Assembly: GCA_016841425.1 (NCBI GenBank)
Contig: JAENZE010000001.1
Coordinates: 62,001-126,000 of the forward strand
Length of the DNA stretch: 64,000 bases
DNA from: Syntrophomonas sp.
Lineage (GTDB): Bacteria > Bacillota > Syntrophomonadia > Syntrophomonadales > Syntrophomonadaceae
Direction: 5' to 3'
This document shows, in pieces, positions 28,761 to 36,743 of the stretch. The notes below the pieces were generated by a model. That model saw nothing but the letters and a program-made list of their open reading frames with translations. It was not told the DNA's origin and searched no databases. Position 1 is the stretch's first letter. Each line of letters opens with the position of its first letter. A program made the translations under genes and the position numbers.

Positions 28761-29786
28761 TTGGGAAATATCTTATATTATCTTTTGCCCGCGATTATAT
28801 TCAGCTTCTATTTTAAATACACCGGGAATGAAATCGCTGTGTTTTTTTCCGCCTGTCTGTCCATTATTCCGCTGGCAGGTATAATGGGTGAAGCAACTGA
28901 CAATCTGTCCTGCTATATGGGGGAAAAAATGGGGGGTCTTCTCAACGCCACCTTTGGCAATGCTACGGAGCTTTTAATCACCCTGTTTGCACTTAAGGCT
29001 GGTCTCTTTTCTGTAGTTAAAGCATCGATAGCCGGAAGTATCCTTGGTAATATTTTATTGGTTTTAGGATTGGCTATGTTGGTAGGCGGGATAAAAAATG
29101 GCATCCAGTCTTTTGATCGGATGCATATCAACAACCAGACCAGTCTTATGTTCCTTTCCGTGATTGCCCTGATCATACCTGCGGTGTTCTTTCATAACCA
29201 GGCGGGATATGCCTTGCAGGAGTTTAGTCTGCTGGTTGCAGTTATTCTTTTTATTATCTATTTTCTGGGCTTGTTCTTCACCATGCGGCGCAGGGATGTG
29301 GTCTGTGAAATAACTGAAGCCTATGGCCGATGGAGCAAACGCAAAGCTTTGATATTGCTGGGACTAAGCACTATAGTTATAGCCGTGGAGAGTGAGTTCC
29401 TGGTCAGTGGAATTGAGCCTGTTACCGAGGCCCTGGGGTGGTCGGAATTCTTTATTGGAATAATTATAATCCCAATAATAGGAAATGCCGCTGAGCATTT
29501 TGCAGCTGTATTGATGGCCGCTAAGAATAAGGTGGACCTGGCTCTGGAAATTGCTGTTGGTTCTAGTACCCAGATCGCACTTCTGGTGACCCCGATACTG
29601 ATATTTGTAAGTTTTATGCTGGGGACCCCTATGAGCATTGAGTTTAATTATTATGAAATAGTAGCCGTTGGTCTAGCCGTTTTAATCGCCCAGTTTATAA
29701 GTCTGGACGGGGAGTCGAACTGGCTGGAAGGGTGTTTGCTGCTGGGGGCTTATGCCATTGTCAGCTTTGGCTTCTATTTTGTGTAG
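28761..29786 (+). CDS. Calcium/proton antiporter (CaCA/CAX family)
   Basis: 341 aa from TTG 28761 behind GGGAGGT. About eleven membrane helices. Both CAX repeat motifs are visible: GLLNATFGNATELLI (about 65) and GNAAEHFAAVLMA (about 245), holding the ion-binding Glu residues. Exports Ca2+ in exchange for protons. Stands alone downstream of a weak AT-rich promoter region. Confidence 0.92.
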   Translation: MGNILYYLLPAIIFSFYFKYTGNEIAVFFSACLSIIPLAGIMGEATDNLSCYMGEKMGGLLNATFGNATELLITLFALKAGLFSVVKASIAGSILGNILLVLGLAMLVGGIKNGIQSFDRMHINNQTSLMFLSVIALIIPAVFFHNQAGYALQEFSLLVAVILFIIYFLGLFFTMRRRDVVCEITEAYGRWSKRKALILLGLSTIVIAVESEFLVSGIEPVTEALGWSEFFIGIIIIPIIGNAAEHFAAVLMAAKNKVDLALEIAVGSSTQIALLVTPILIFVSFMLGTPMSIEFNYYEIVAVGLAVLIAQFISLDGESNWLEGCLLLGAYAIVSFGFYFV

Positions 29787-29810
29787 AATGATGTTTATGG
29801 AGGAGACCTG

Positions 29811-30102
29811 ATGAAGTTAAAATATCTTGCTGCTTATTGAAAAGAACGCACTTTTATCTTTCACCAGCGGCATCATCATAGGCTTTCATTTGATAATAGC
29901 TGATTGCGTTTATGCCAGCAGACATAGTCAGCACCTTTCCATCTATTTTGAGGCCGATTATTGGAAATGGTTTTGTTATGGGAGTAATAATGGTAATGTT
30001 GTTAGAACACCTGCTGCTAGCGGAGAAGAAGTGATGCCGGTCTGGCTATTTACAGAGATCCTGTTTCCAGGTCCTCTTCAAATACAGCAGAATCAACACT
30101 AG
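29811..30102 (+). pseudogene. Probably frameshifted small secreted-protein gene
   Basis: GGAGGAGACCTG precedes an ATG at 29811, but that frame (MKLKYLAAY) stops after nine codons at a TGA. The overlapping +1 frame from 29827 continues NALLSFTSGIIIGFHLIIADCVYA, a good signal peptide, and runs to 30102. One lost or gained base near 29830 would give a single secreted protein. The 3' end overlaps the convergent gene at 30050 by 53 bp, which also hints at decay. No family recognised. Confidence 0.4.
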
Positions 30103-30979
30103 AAGATGGTATTTCATTATATCCCTTCAACATGGGGATTAACGACTTGGATTTAATTCTCCAATTCGTATCTCTCTTGATAGTCTCGATAAGGAGGTTC
30201 TTATTATATGCTGTGGAGGAGTTTTGGTATATTAGTCTTACATTAGTCTGGAAGGTGTTTTCGTCTACGGATGTGATATCATAGGATTGTATATTATCAA
30301 TATTAGCCAGATCCAGCAGCAGAAGAGTGTTTCTGCTCCCCGTATCCAATAACCGGCCCGCAATGATTATTTCTCCCTGATCCACCGCCGCGAGGAAAAC
30401 ATCTACAGTATCTATAGCGGTCAAAGAACTTAAATGCTGATCTAATAGACCGGCCGATCTCCATATCATTAACTGGTGGGCAGTGTCTACCTTGCGGCTG
30501 CCGTGAGTCTTACTGTCTTTAAAATGAATACAGAAGTGCCCGTTAAACTCATTTCCCTTGATATTACCCAATCCATGCGGCATTCCATTCATTGACGCGG
30601 CTATCATCCGCCCATTATCCAATTGAACGATAATGGACCTTCTTTTCCAGCTCCACTCATCGTTATATATCTTTTTCATAATTTTAGTATCCTCGGCGGT
30701 TAGCGGCTGTACATCTGCATGGTAGGTTCCGCCTCTTCTTTGAACCATAAAATGCCAACCGGTTTTCAGGTCGAGTACTTTTACCTCGCATTTTTTGGGA
30801 AACAACTCATCCACTTCAGCCCAGCTTAGAAATTCACCATATTGGGTAGAATCTTCAATTATCTGAGGTTGCTTCTCCCAGTTTCTATCCAGGCCAAGAA
30901 AATAAATTATAGATAAAACCACTGCTAATACTGCAGCGAAAATTAATGCCATACGGTATTTATAAATATTGATAATCAA
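30050..30979 (-). CDS. Membrane-anchored protein with GHFCIHF/THGS motif
   Basis: 309 aa. One N-terminal membrane helix (ALIFAAVLAVVLSIIYFLG), then an extracytoplasmic region. The core (about 65-175) carries WSWKRR, MPHGLG, GHFCIHF and THGSRKVDTAHQ, a set I associate with conserved secreted proteins of Clostridia, often beside copper-amine-oxidase-N domains. The conserved His, Cys and His could be catalytic or bind metal; this is inference. The C-terminal third (about 200-300) looks like an NTF2-like fold. No close neighbours on this strand. Confidence 0.6.
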   Translation of the reverse strand: MIINIYKYRMALIFAAVLAVVLSIIYFLGLDRNWEKQPQIIEDSTQYGEFLSWAEVDELFPKKCEVKVLDLKTGWHFMVQRRGGTYHADVQPLTAEDTKIMKKIYNDEWSWKRRSIIVQLDNGRMIAASMNGMPHGLGNIKGNEFNGHFCIHFKDSKTHGSRKVDTAHQLMIWRSAGLLDQHLSSLTAIDTVDVFLAAVDQGEIIIAGRLLDTGSRNTLLLLDLANIDNIQSYDITSVDENTFQTNVRLIYQNSSTAYNKNLLIETIKRDTNWRIKSKSLIPMLKGYNEIPSSSVDSAVFEEDLETGSL

Positions 30980-31124
30980 CTTATATCCCCCTAATAATAT
31001 TTGTATAAGAATATGAGGTTAGAGGGAGAAGTTATTACAGCATTTAAAATTATCTGAGTGGTCAGGATGGTGCAAGAATCAATAAGCCCATAGCTGTTTC
31101 TGGAGGGGTGATTTGCAGATTGAA

Positions 31125-31149
31125 TCAGGGCGACCTGTTGGCGCCCTGA
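31125..31149 (-). terminator. Hairpin after the MBL-fold gene
   Basis: TCAGGGCG / CGCCCTGA (31125-31132 with 31142-31149) just beyond the stop of the minus-strand gene at 31166; the T-run is weak, so efficiency is doubtful. Confidence 0.5.
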
Positions 31150-31165
31150 CAAACAATAATTAGAA

Positions 31166-32044
31166 TCAGTTGCTCCTGCTGCTGCCCGGAGGATCGGAGA
31201 GAAGGTTTAGATGTGATTTAAAGGACCTGCCCACCAGCGGGTTAGCAGCCGCTCCGGGAATTCCTAGTTTCTCCAGGATACTCCTGCACCAGCGCGGTTC
31301 GGATAGAGCGGAATAAGCGGCAGCATTATTTATAACTACCTCATGGATATTTTGAAGATATTTCAGTCCTGCATCTATTGTATTATAGGCATCTTGATTC
31401 TTTCTGGGCTCATCCCAGGCTGACAGCATAACCCTTATCTCTTCTATAGCCTCGAGCTTCTTGAGAGAATCCAGGGATGTAAAAATATCATCATATATAG
31501 GTATATCGCCGGGTAAAGGAACTACATCTCCTGAAAACAGGGCTTTATCTGGCAGCAGCATCAGCGAGATCGAACCGCTTGAATGTCCGGGGGTATGATA
31601 TACTTGCAGCTCCAGGTCGTCTTCCAGAGTTATGATATCCCCATCCTTTAATACCTGATCTACTTCAAGTGATCCGCCTACCAGTGAATGAAAACCCGGG
31701 ACGGTGCGTTCTATATACTGCAGCTCGATATCCTCGATCCAGGGTATTTCGCTGGCATGAGCAGCTGTGGAACATCCGGCCAAATCTTTAATAGCCCGGG
31801 CAGCTCCTATATGATCCGGATGGGAGTGAGTCAATATCATAAGAGATATTTCAGCAGGGTCCCGCCCTGTTTGCTTGATATATTCGAATATGGTCTGCTC
31901 AGTACCTGCTACTCCAGTATCTATAAGATAGATTTTACGTCCATATATCAGGTAGACATAGACAAACCTGTCCAATGCGGTTGCTGCATTAACGTGAACC
32001 TGAAAAGGAATTTTTAATGCATGAATATGTTCGGTGATTTGCAT
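31166..32044 (-). CDS. MBL-fold metallo-hydrolase
   Basis: 292 aa. THSHPDHIGAA (about 77-87) gives the HxHxDH zinc motif; a further His in YHTPGHSSGS and Asp in FSGDVV complete a dinuclear site as in glyoxalase II-type hydrolases. The substrate cannot be told. On the minus strand downstream of the NUDIX gene, with 160 bp between them. Confidence 0.87.
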   Translation of the reverse strand: MQITEHIHALKIPFQVHVNAATALDRFVYVYLIYGRKIYLIDTGVAGTEQTIFEYIKQTGRDPAEISLMILTHSHPDHIGAARAIKDLAGCSTAAHASEIPWIEDIELQYIERTVPGFHSLVGGSLEVDQVLKDGDIITLEDDLELQVYHTPGHSSGSISLMLLPDKALFSGDVVPLPGDIPIYDDIFTSLDSLKKLEAIEEIRVMLSAWDEPRKNQDAYNTIDAGLKYLQNIHEVVINNAAAYSALSEPRWCRSILEKLGIPGAAANPLVGRSFKSHLNLLSDPPGSSRSN

Positions 32045-32206
32045 GTTAGATACCTCCTGCTAGCATATTATTTATATATTTCAGTCACTTGACTAAGTAT
32101 TGTTATAATTGTAGTCTATTACTTTTCTGCTAACAAGCGATGTTCCGACTTAAATCAGCAGCCAGGATGCGACGGGATGACTGTGCACATTGAGGCAGAA
32201 TAGTAA

Positions 32207-32734
32207 TCAAAGCAGTTCTTTTTCCTCCAGATATTGCCGCAGCAGTGCCAAAGCTCTTTGGTCGGTAGGGAAGGCCAGGGATGGTAAATCGGCCAGGTCA
32301 AAGTAGGCCAGTTCATCCAGGTCATCACCCGCCGATATACTGCCTCCGGTGATTTTAACTAAGAACCAAATACCTACGCTGTGCATAGCCGGGTCATGAA
32401 AATTGGATTGAACAGTAAAGGGTTGAACGACTTCAATATCCAGATTGCTTTCTTCCTTTAATTCTCGCCTTACGGCATCATAAACATCTTCGTGATATTC
32501 GACATAGCCGCAAGGGATGCACCAATAGCCCGCGTACTCTCCTCTGCTTCTGCGTCCTAGCAGTATCTGCTGATGATCATTTAGGATTATTCCCGCTACA
32601 CCTACAACCGGGTTTTCATAAAAAAGGTAACCACAACTGATACAGGTTAAGCGGAGTTCATCCTTATGACAACGATATTCGAGTTTTGCCGCACATTTAG
32701 GACAGAAATGAAAGCGTTGTTGTTTATGAGACAG
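32207..32734 (-). CDS. NUDIX hydrolase with zinc ribbon; apparent CTG start
   Basis: About 175 codons, open on the minus strand from 32740 to the TGA at 32207, but with no ATG, GTG or TTG before the conserved domains. The N-terminus has a zinc ribbon (FCPKCAAKLEYRC, then CISCGYLF), and the NUDIX box is complete: G-YVEYH-E-DVYDAVR-REL-K-EE. This matches NADH-pyrophosphatase-like NUDIX proteins that clean up nucleoside diphosphate derivatives. CTG at 32732-32734, 7 nt after GGGTGA, is the best start. A base error or true start mutation is possible. It lies upstream of the MBL-fold gene. Confidence 0.75.
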   Translation of the reverse strand: MSHKQQRFHFCPKCAAKLEYRCHKDELRLTCISCGYLFYENPVVGVAGIILNDHQQILLGRRSRGEYAGYWCIPCGYVEYHEDVYDAVRRELKEESNLDIEVVQPFTVQSNFHDPAMHSVGIWFLVKITGGSISAGDDLDELAYFDLADLPSLAFPTDQRALALLRQYLEEKELL

Positions 32735-32917
32735 AAAGAATCACCCGATCTCCAAGTATAATATAGAGAAAGCATACAGCAAATTTAATGCATTTGCCAG
32801 CATATGAAGTCTTTTTAAAGATATTTGGGAAAATCCTGCTGGGAGATAGTCGATATCTTATTCAACCGCTATGGAGCAGCATTATACTATAGACGGCATG
32901 AGAGATCTGGCAGAAAA

Positions 32918-34018
32918 TTAACCTGCTGCTGTTTTACGTATTAATAATGCCTTTTGTTTATGATTTAAAACCTGTGCCACCTTAAAATCTCGGCACTTGT
33001 AGAGATTGATTTCTCTAGCCGGGGTCATCTTCAAATTGGAATCACAAATGATTTTTACTGTTGGAAGTGTTGGAACCTGAGGATGAACATCTACTACCAG
33101 TGCAAATTCACCCGAATTTAGTAAAACAATACTATTAACCGGATACGCAGTAATGCTCTCGATAAACGCTTCTACTATGGTTGGATCGAAATAGTAATTT
33201 GACATGGTTGTAATATACTCTACTGCTTCGTCAAAGGTATATGCTGATCGGTATGGTCTATCAGAAGTAAGAGATGAAAACACATCTGCTACAGCTACTA
33301 TTCGGGCATATTCATGAATCTCTCTTGCCTTTAATCCCTGGGGATAACCCCTGCCGTTCCATCGTTCATGGTGCTGCAAGATAGCATTAGCGGTGAGCAG
33401 GCTTATTTCAGGGTAATCCTGAAGTATCTCGAAACCTATGGTACTGTGCTGTTTAATTTGGTTGTACTCCACAATGCTTAATGGACCAGCCTTAGTGATA
33501 ATTTGCTGATTAATTCTGGCCATTCCTATGTCGTGTAAAAGCCCCCCCATGCCCAGGTCAATTAACTGGTCAAATTTATAGCCCATTTTTATACCAACAA
33601 CAAGTGACATTATACAGACTTGAATAGCGTGATCAACTGCATAGCTATTATACTTTCTTATTATATAAATAGCATTTAATATGCTGCGCTTTTTCATGAA
33701 ATCATTGATTAAATCTTCTACGTTGCCTCGTATGGACGCGATGTTGATATGGTTATTTTCAAAAACAGAGTCCAGGGTATGCTTGACTTGGGCTGACGTT
33801 TCTTCATAAGTTTGTGCCAGGCTGGATTCTGGTATATCGCAGAGCAATTCTTCTGCTTCATTGATAAGCAGATAGTCGATGTTCATATCCTGCAGTCTTA
33901 AAATCATGCCGCTGCTGAGCTGGGTACCTGATATCATGAGTATCTGCCCGCTCTTGCTGTATACTGTCTGCCCGGTGATCATCCCTGGCTTCAAGTTTTC
34001 AATTTTAATTTGTTTCAT
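32918..34018 (-). CDS. HD-GYP domain protein (c-di-GMP phosphodiesterase type)
   Basis: 366 aa from ATG 34018 with AAGGTGAT upstream. The N-terminal domain (IKIENLKPGMITGQTVYSK) is the small beta domain often found before HD-GYP. The HD-GYP part has LLHDIGMARIN, HSTIGFEIL, HHERWNGRGYP and DVFSSLTSDRPYR. One of three proteins with HD-GYP-type domains in the window. A flagellar-region protein gene lies just upstream on the same strand, suggesting a motility link. Confidence 0.9.
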   Translation of the reverse strand: MKQIKIENLKPGMITGQTVYSKSGQILMISGTQLSSGMILRLQDMNIDYLLINEAEELLCDIPESSLAQTYEETSAQVKHTLDSVFENNHINIASIRGNVEDLINDFMKKRSILNAIYIIRKYNSYAVDHAIQVCIMSLVVGIKMGYKFDQLIDLGMGGLLHDIGMARINQQIITKAGPLSIVEYNQIKQHSTIGFEILQDYPEISLLTANAILQHHERWNGRGYPQGLKAREIHEYARIVAVADVFSSLTSDRPYRSAYTFDEAVEYITTMSNYYFDPTIVEAFIESITAYPVNSIVLLNSGEFALVVDVHPQVPTLPTVKIICDSNLKMTPAREINLYKCRDFKVAQVLNHKQKALLIRKTAAG

Positions 34019-34130
34019 AGATAACATCACCTTCTGCCACAAGATTCTTTTGAGGAGAGTATTGCAAATAGCCGGCTAGAAGTCCTATTTACCACAAAGA
34101 GCCTCTTCCTTGAACTTCAAGCAGGGATTA

Positions 34131-34361
34131 TTAAGAAGCTACCAGTATTCCCTGTCTAATCAATCCCAGTATAAAATCCAGACTTAGGTCCATGGCTGCG
34201 GATATTTCTGCCGCTGTCTGGCCAGGGTGATCTCTTAAATGTTTACGTACCGCAAGCAGTTTTTTGTGATGTTCTGCACTGCATTCAAAACAGAGCGCAG
34301 CATCGTGTTTGATTACAAATAAACGGCCGCATTGTTTGCAGTTACCCAGGTCACTGGTCAT
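34131..34361 (-). CDS. Flagellar-region zinc-ribbon protein, YvyF-like
   Basis: 76 aa from ATG 34361 behind AGGAGTG. CKQCGRLF and CFEC form a zinc ribbon; the remainder (TAAEISAAMDLSLDFILGLIRQGIL) is a winged-helix-like end. This matches the flagellar operon protein family TIGR03826 (YvyF). No flagellar genes are nearby. The HD-GYP gene starts 112 bp downstream and may be co-transcribed. Confidence 0.75.
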   Translation of the reverse strand: MTSDLGNCKQCGRLFVIKHDAALCFECSAEHHKKLLAVRKHLRDHPGQTAAEISAAMDLSLDFILGLIRQGILVAS

Positions 34362-34730
34362 AAAACTCACTCCTACATAAATTTAATCTTCACAATCCAA
34401 TACATTATTTCAAGAGAACTATTCTCAATGATAAGAACAGGTGTTATTTAATAATACGAAAAGAAATTATAGTTTTTGGGGGTCGATAAGTCCTACTAAA
34501 TAAAATAATATAATAAATTAATGGTAAATGCAAGCAAAAAGTCCTATTAATTGCAAGGCCTATAGTCCGGGGCTCCGAGTATTAAATATGTGATAGCAGT
34601 CGTTAGCTTGCTGTCTATAAATATAGTCAGTTTAGGAAGAACGGGGTGGATCCAGTTAGCGGCTGGCAATAGTGTATATAATATGTTTTAATAAAACGTA
34701 GATTTAAGAAAAATTACAGACTAAATTGGA

Positions 34731-34756
34731 CATTAGGACTTAGGCATTAGGACTTA
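34731..34756 (+). repeat. Two direct 12-mers before mobB
   Basis: CATTAGGACTTA occurs at 34731-34742 and 34745-34756, ending about 25 bp before the mobB start. Related AAGTCCTA strings on the other orientation occur near 34080, 34487 and 34540. They could be regulator sites or relic repeats. The rest of 34380-34780 shows no gene. Confidence 0.4.
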
Positions 34757-34781
34757 AGATCACCAGGGAGGAAGCAATATA

Positions 34782-35270
34782 ATGAATAGGGTTATTGGTT
34801 TTACCGGCTATTCTAATTCGGGCAAGACTACGGTTATTGCTAATTTGGTAAAGGTGTTCAATAATCGAAGCTTAAGAGTTGCGGTGATAAAGCATGCTGC
34901 ACATGGCTACGAGATAGATACACCGGGGAAAGACTCATGGCAGCATTATAATGCTGGTGCCAACCGGGTAGTAGTGATGGGACCGGATTCCATAACAACC
35001 CACCAGCGTTTAACGGTCCGCCTGTCACTTCAGCAAATTTTGGAGGGTATTGTAGATATGGATCTTATTCTAGTCGAAGGCTTTAAAAAAGAAGTGAATC
35101 CCAGAATCTTGGTTTGCTGGTCAGGAGAGCAAGCTGAACCCATCTTTCCCCCTGGGAGTTATAAGGCCGTTATATCAGACCTTGATCTTCCCATTGAAGC
35201 TCCACATTTTCGTTTTGATGAGCTGGAAAAGGTAGCCGATTTTATTCTTAAGGAGCTCAACAATCAATAA
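34782..35270 (+). CDS. mobB: Molybdopterin-guanine dinucleotide biosynthesis protein B
   Basis: 162 aa P-loop GTP-binding protein. Walker A GYSNSGKTTV (about 7-17), KHAAHGYEIDTPGKDSW (substrate loop with the family KHxxH..D) and LILVEGFKKE are all diagnostic. It assists MobA in adding GMP to molybdopterin. Here it is alone, with a terminator directly after. GGGAGGAAG precedes the ATG. Confidence 0.92.
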   Translation: MNRVIGFTGYSNSGKTTVIANLVKVFNNRSLRVAVIKHAAHGYEIDTPGKDSWQHYNAGANRVVVMGPDSITTHQRLTVRLSLQQILEGIVDMDLILVEGFKKEVNPRILVCWSGEQAEPIFPPGSYKAVISDLDLPIEAPHFRFDELEKVADFILKELNNQ

Positions 35271-35309
35271 CTATTTGTTCTCATAGAGCTTCGATCTATT
35301 CATCAGTAC

Positions 35310-35346
35310 AACACCTCCAATCAAAGGGAACCAGGAGGTGTTTTTC
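35310..35346 (+). terminator. Terminator of mobB
   Basis: AACACCTCC / GGAGGTGTT (35310-35318 with 35334-35342), then TTTTT. Confidence 0.85.
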
Positions 35347-35519
35347 TTATGGAAAAATGCTGCACCATTAATACAAAGGATGAAGTTTAGCTATTAGCAA
35401 GCGTATATTCCCAGGTAATATTCTTGGATAATATAATTACTGCTTAGGCCCGGCTCAGGAACTTTTTTCTTATGCAGGTAATAAAATGTAGTAAACACAT
35501 AGAAAGGAGATGAAAGACT

Positions 35520-36218
35520 ATGTTCCAAAATATTCTTCATCCAACTGAGGATGCCTATATATCGCAATTCTATGCCAACACCAATTTTGGGGGAGTGCCG
35601 TTTTTGTACACCAATCGCTACCAGGGACCTGCGGATGAATATCAGTCACTGCTCAAATTTGATGGGATATTTGATGATAGATTTGATAAGAGATTTGATA
35701 AGAGATTTGATCATCATGACCGCCACTCATTTCGTCGGGTACACAAGTTTAGATCTGTGCTTCGTTTAAAGATATATCGTAACGAAGTACCCACATCAGC
35801 TACTTTATTAGTGCACAAGGTCTTGGGCAGCTGGAGTGAATTAAACGTTACCTGGAACAATCGTCCAGCCATAGATCCTATTCCGATAGGCTCAGCAGTT
35901 ATTCATGCAGGATTCTTTGGCTTTGTAGACATCCACCTTGATCATTTTGCGGACTTTCTAGATAACGGCCTGTTATTAAAATGCGATGAGCCTTTCAATA
36001 GTCTGCTTGGTTTCTATAGTCGTGAATTTAGCGATTCCAATTTCTGGCCCCAATTAAAGACAGATGCATTTAGAGTAATTAGAGCAGCTGATGTACAGAA
36101 ACCAGTTGTTGAAGTGAATGGGATGATACTTCCATCTAATTTGGTTACAGTACCATCTACTATTGATTTAAGACCCAAAATAGCAACAGCAAGAAGACGT
36201 CATACCCGATGCCGATAA
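35520..36218 (+). CDS. DNRLRE domain protein
   Basis: 232 aa. DAYISQFYANTNFGG, LKIYRNEVP, WNNRP and LLLKCDEP follow the DNRLRE (CBM96-like) beta-sandwich pattern known from surface or spore-associated proteins of Firmicutes. No signal peptide. A His/Arg/Asp-rich insertion (about 54-76) includes the repeated RFDK unit and HHDRHSFRR. A second DNRLRE protein lies on the minus strand at 41102. Strong AAAGGAG ribosome site. Confidence 0.82.
   Translation: MFQNILHPTEDAYISQFYANTNFGGVPFLYTNRYQGPADEYQSLLKFDGIFDDRFDKRFDKRFDHHDRHSFRRVHKFRSVLRLKIYRNEVPTSATLLVHKVLGSWSELNVTWNNRPAIDPIPIGSAVIHAGFFGFVDIHLDHFADFLDNGLLLKCDEPFNSLLGFYSREFSDSNFWPQLKTDAFRVIRAADVQKPVVEVNGMILPSNLVTVPSTIDLRPKIATARRRHTRCR
35680..35711 (+). 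repeat. 12-bp tandem repeat inside the DNRLRE gene
   Basis: GATTTGATAAGA recurs with a 12-bp period, giving nearly three in-frame copies coding RFDK. It is a likely slippage site that could vary in copy number without breaking the frame. Confidence 0.8.
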
Positions 36219-36222
36219 TTTT

Positions 36223-36249
36223 GAGGCTGGGGTTTATAACTCCAGCCTC
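36223..36249 (+). terminator. Hairpin after the DNRLRE gene
   Basis: GAGGCTGG / CCAGCCTC (36223-36230 with 36242-36249). No T-run follows, so it is a weak terminator or an RNA-stabilising hairpin. Confidence 0.5.
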
Positions 36250-36743
36250 TCCCCAGCGAATTGCTTTTATCGGCAGTTGGCTTTTCAGCCTGATTCTATA
36301 CGTTACTATATCTGTGAAGAGGGCTGCCCATCTTAGAAGAAGGAGTTTCTTTCTGACCAATTCCCAGTCTTTACATGCCGGATTAAGGCACGACTTTGCC
36401 ATCTTCAAATACCTCCGCATTTCTCCAACGGTCATTCAATCATACCCTGGGAAAAAAACTAATACCCCCTGGCTAGAGCAGGTTTGCTCCTGTATAATCA
36501 GCGTTCATAGCAAGCACAAGGAAATAAGGATGTGCTAAGCTCATAAGCATCGATCTTTCTTCCAGGCTAATATGGTATGGCACCAAGCATATATGGGGCA
36601 ATGCCCTGATTTTTGCTACTACTGTGGCTGGAATGATATTATATTCGGTTGTAAATACTTCTTCCCCCTGATATAATTGCTACGTTGCCCAAAAGCAGAT
36701 TACTACGATAACTGGTAGATCATATAAATGGAGAGGAATTTAG
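36250..36743. other. Intergenic stretch before typA
   Basis: About 490 bp. Frames on both strands reach 90-110 codons but lack convincing domains; the minus frame 36402-36160 has a fair ribosome site (GGAGG) yet runs through the hairpin and into the DNRLRE gene. I see no RNA gene here. Confidence 0.5.

Noticed and set aside
36160-36435. Minus-strand ORF of 91 codons next to the DNRLRE gene
   Set aside because: It runs through a hairpin and into the end of a real gene on the other strand and shows no domain; probably chance.
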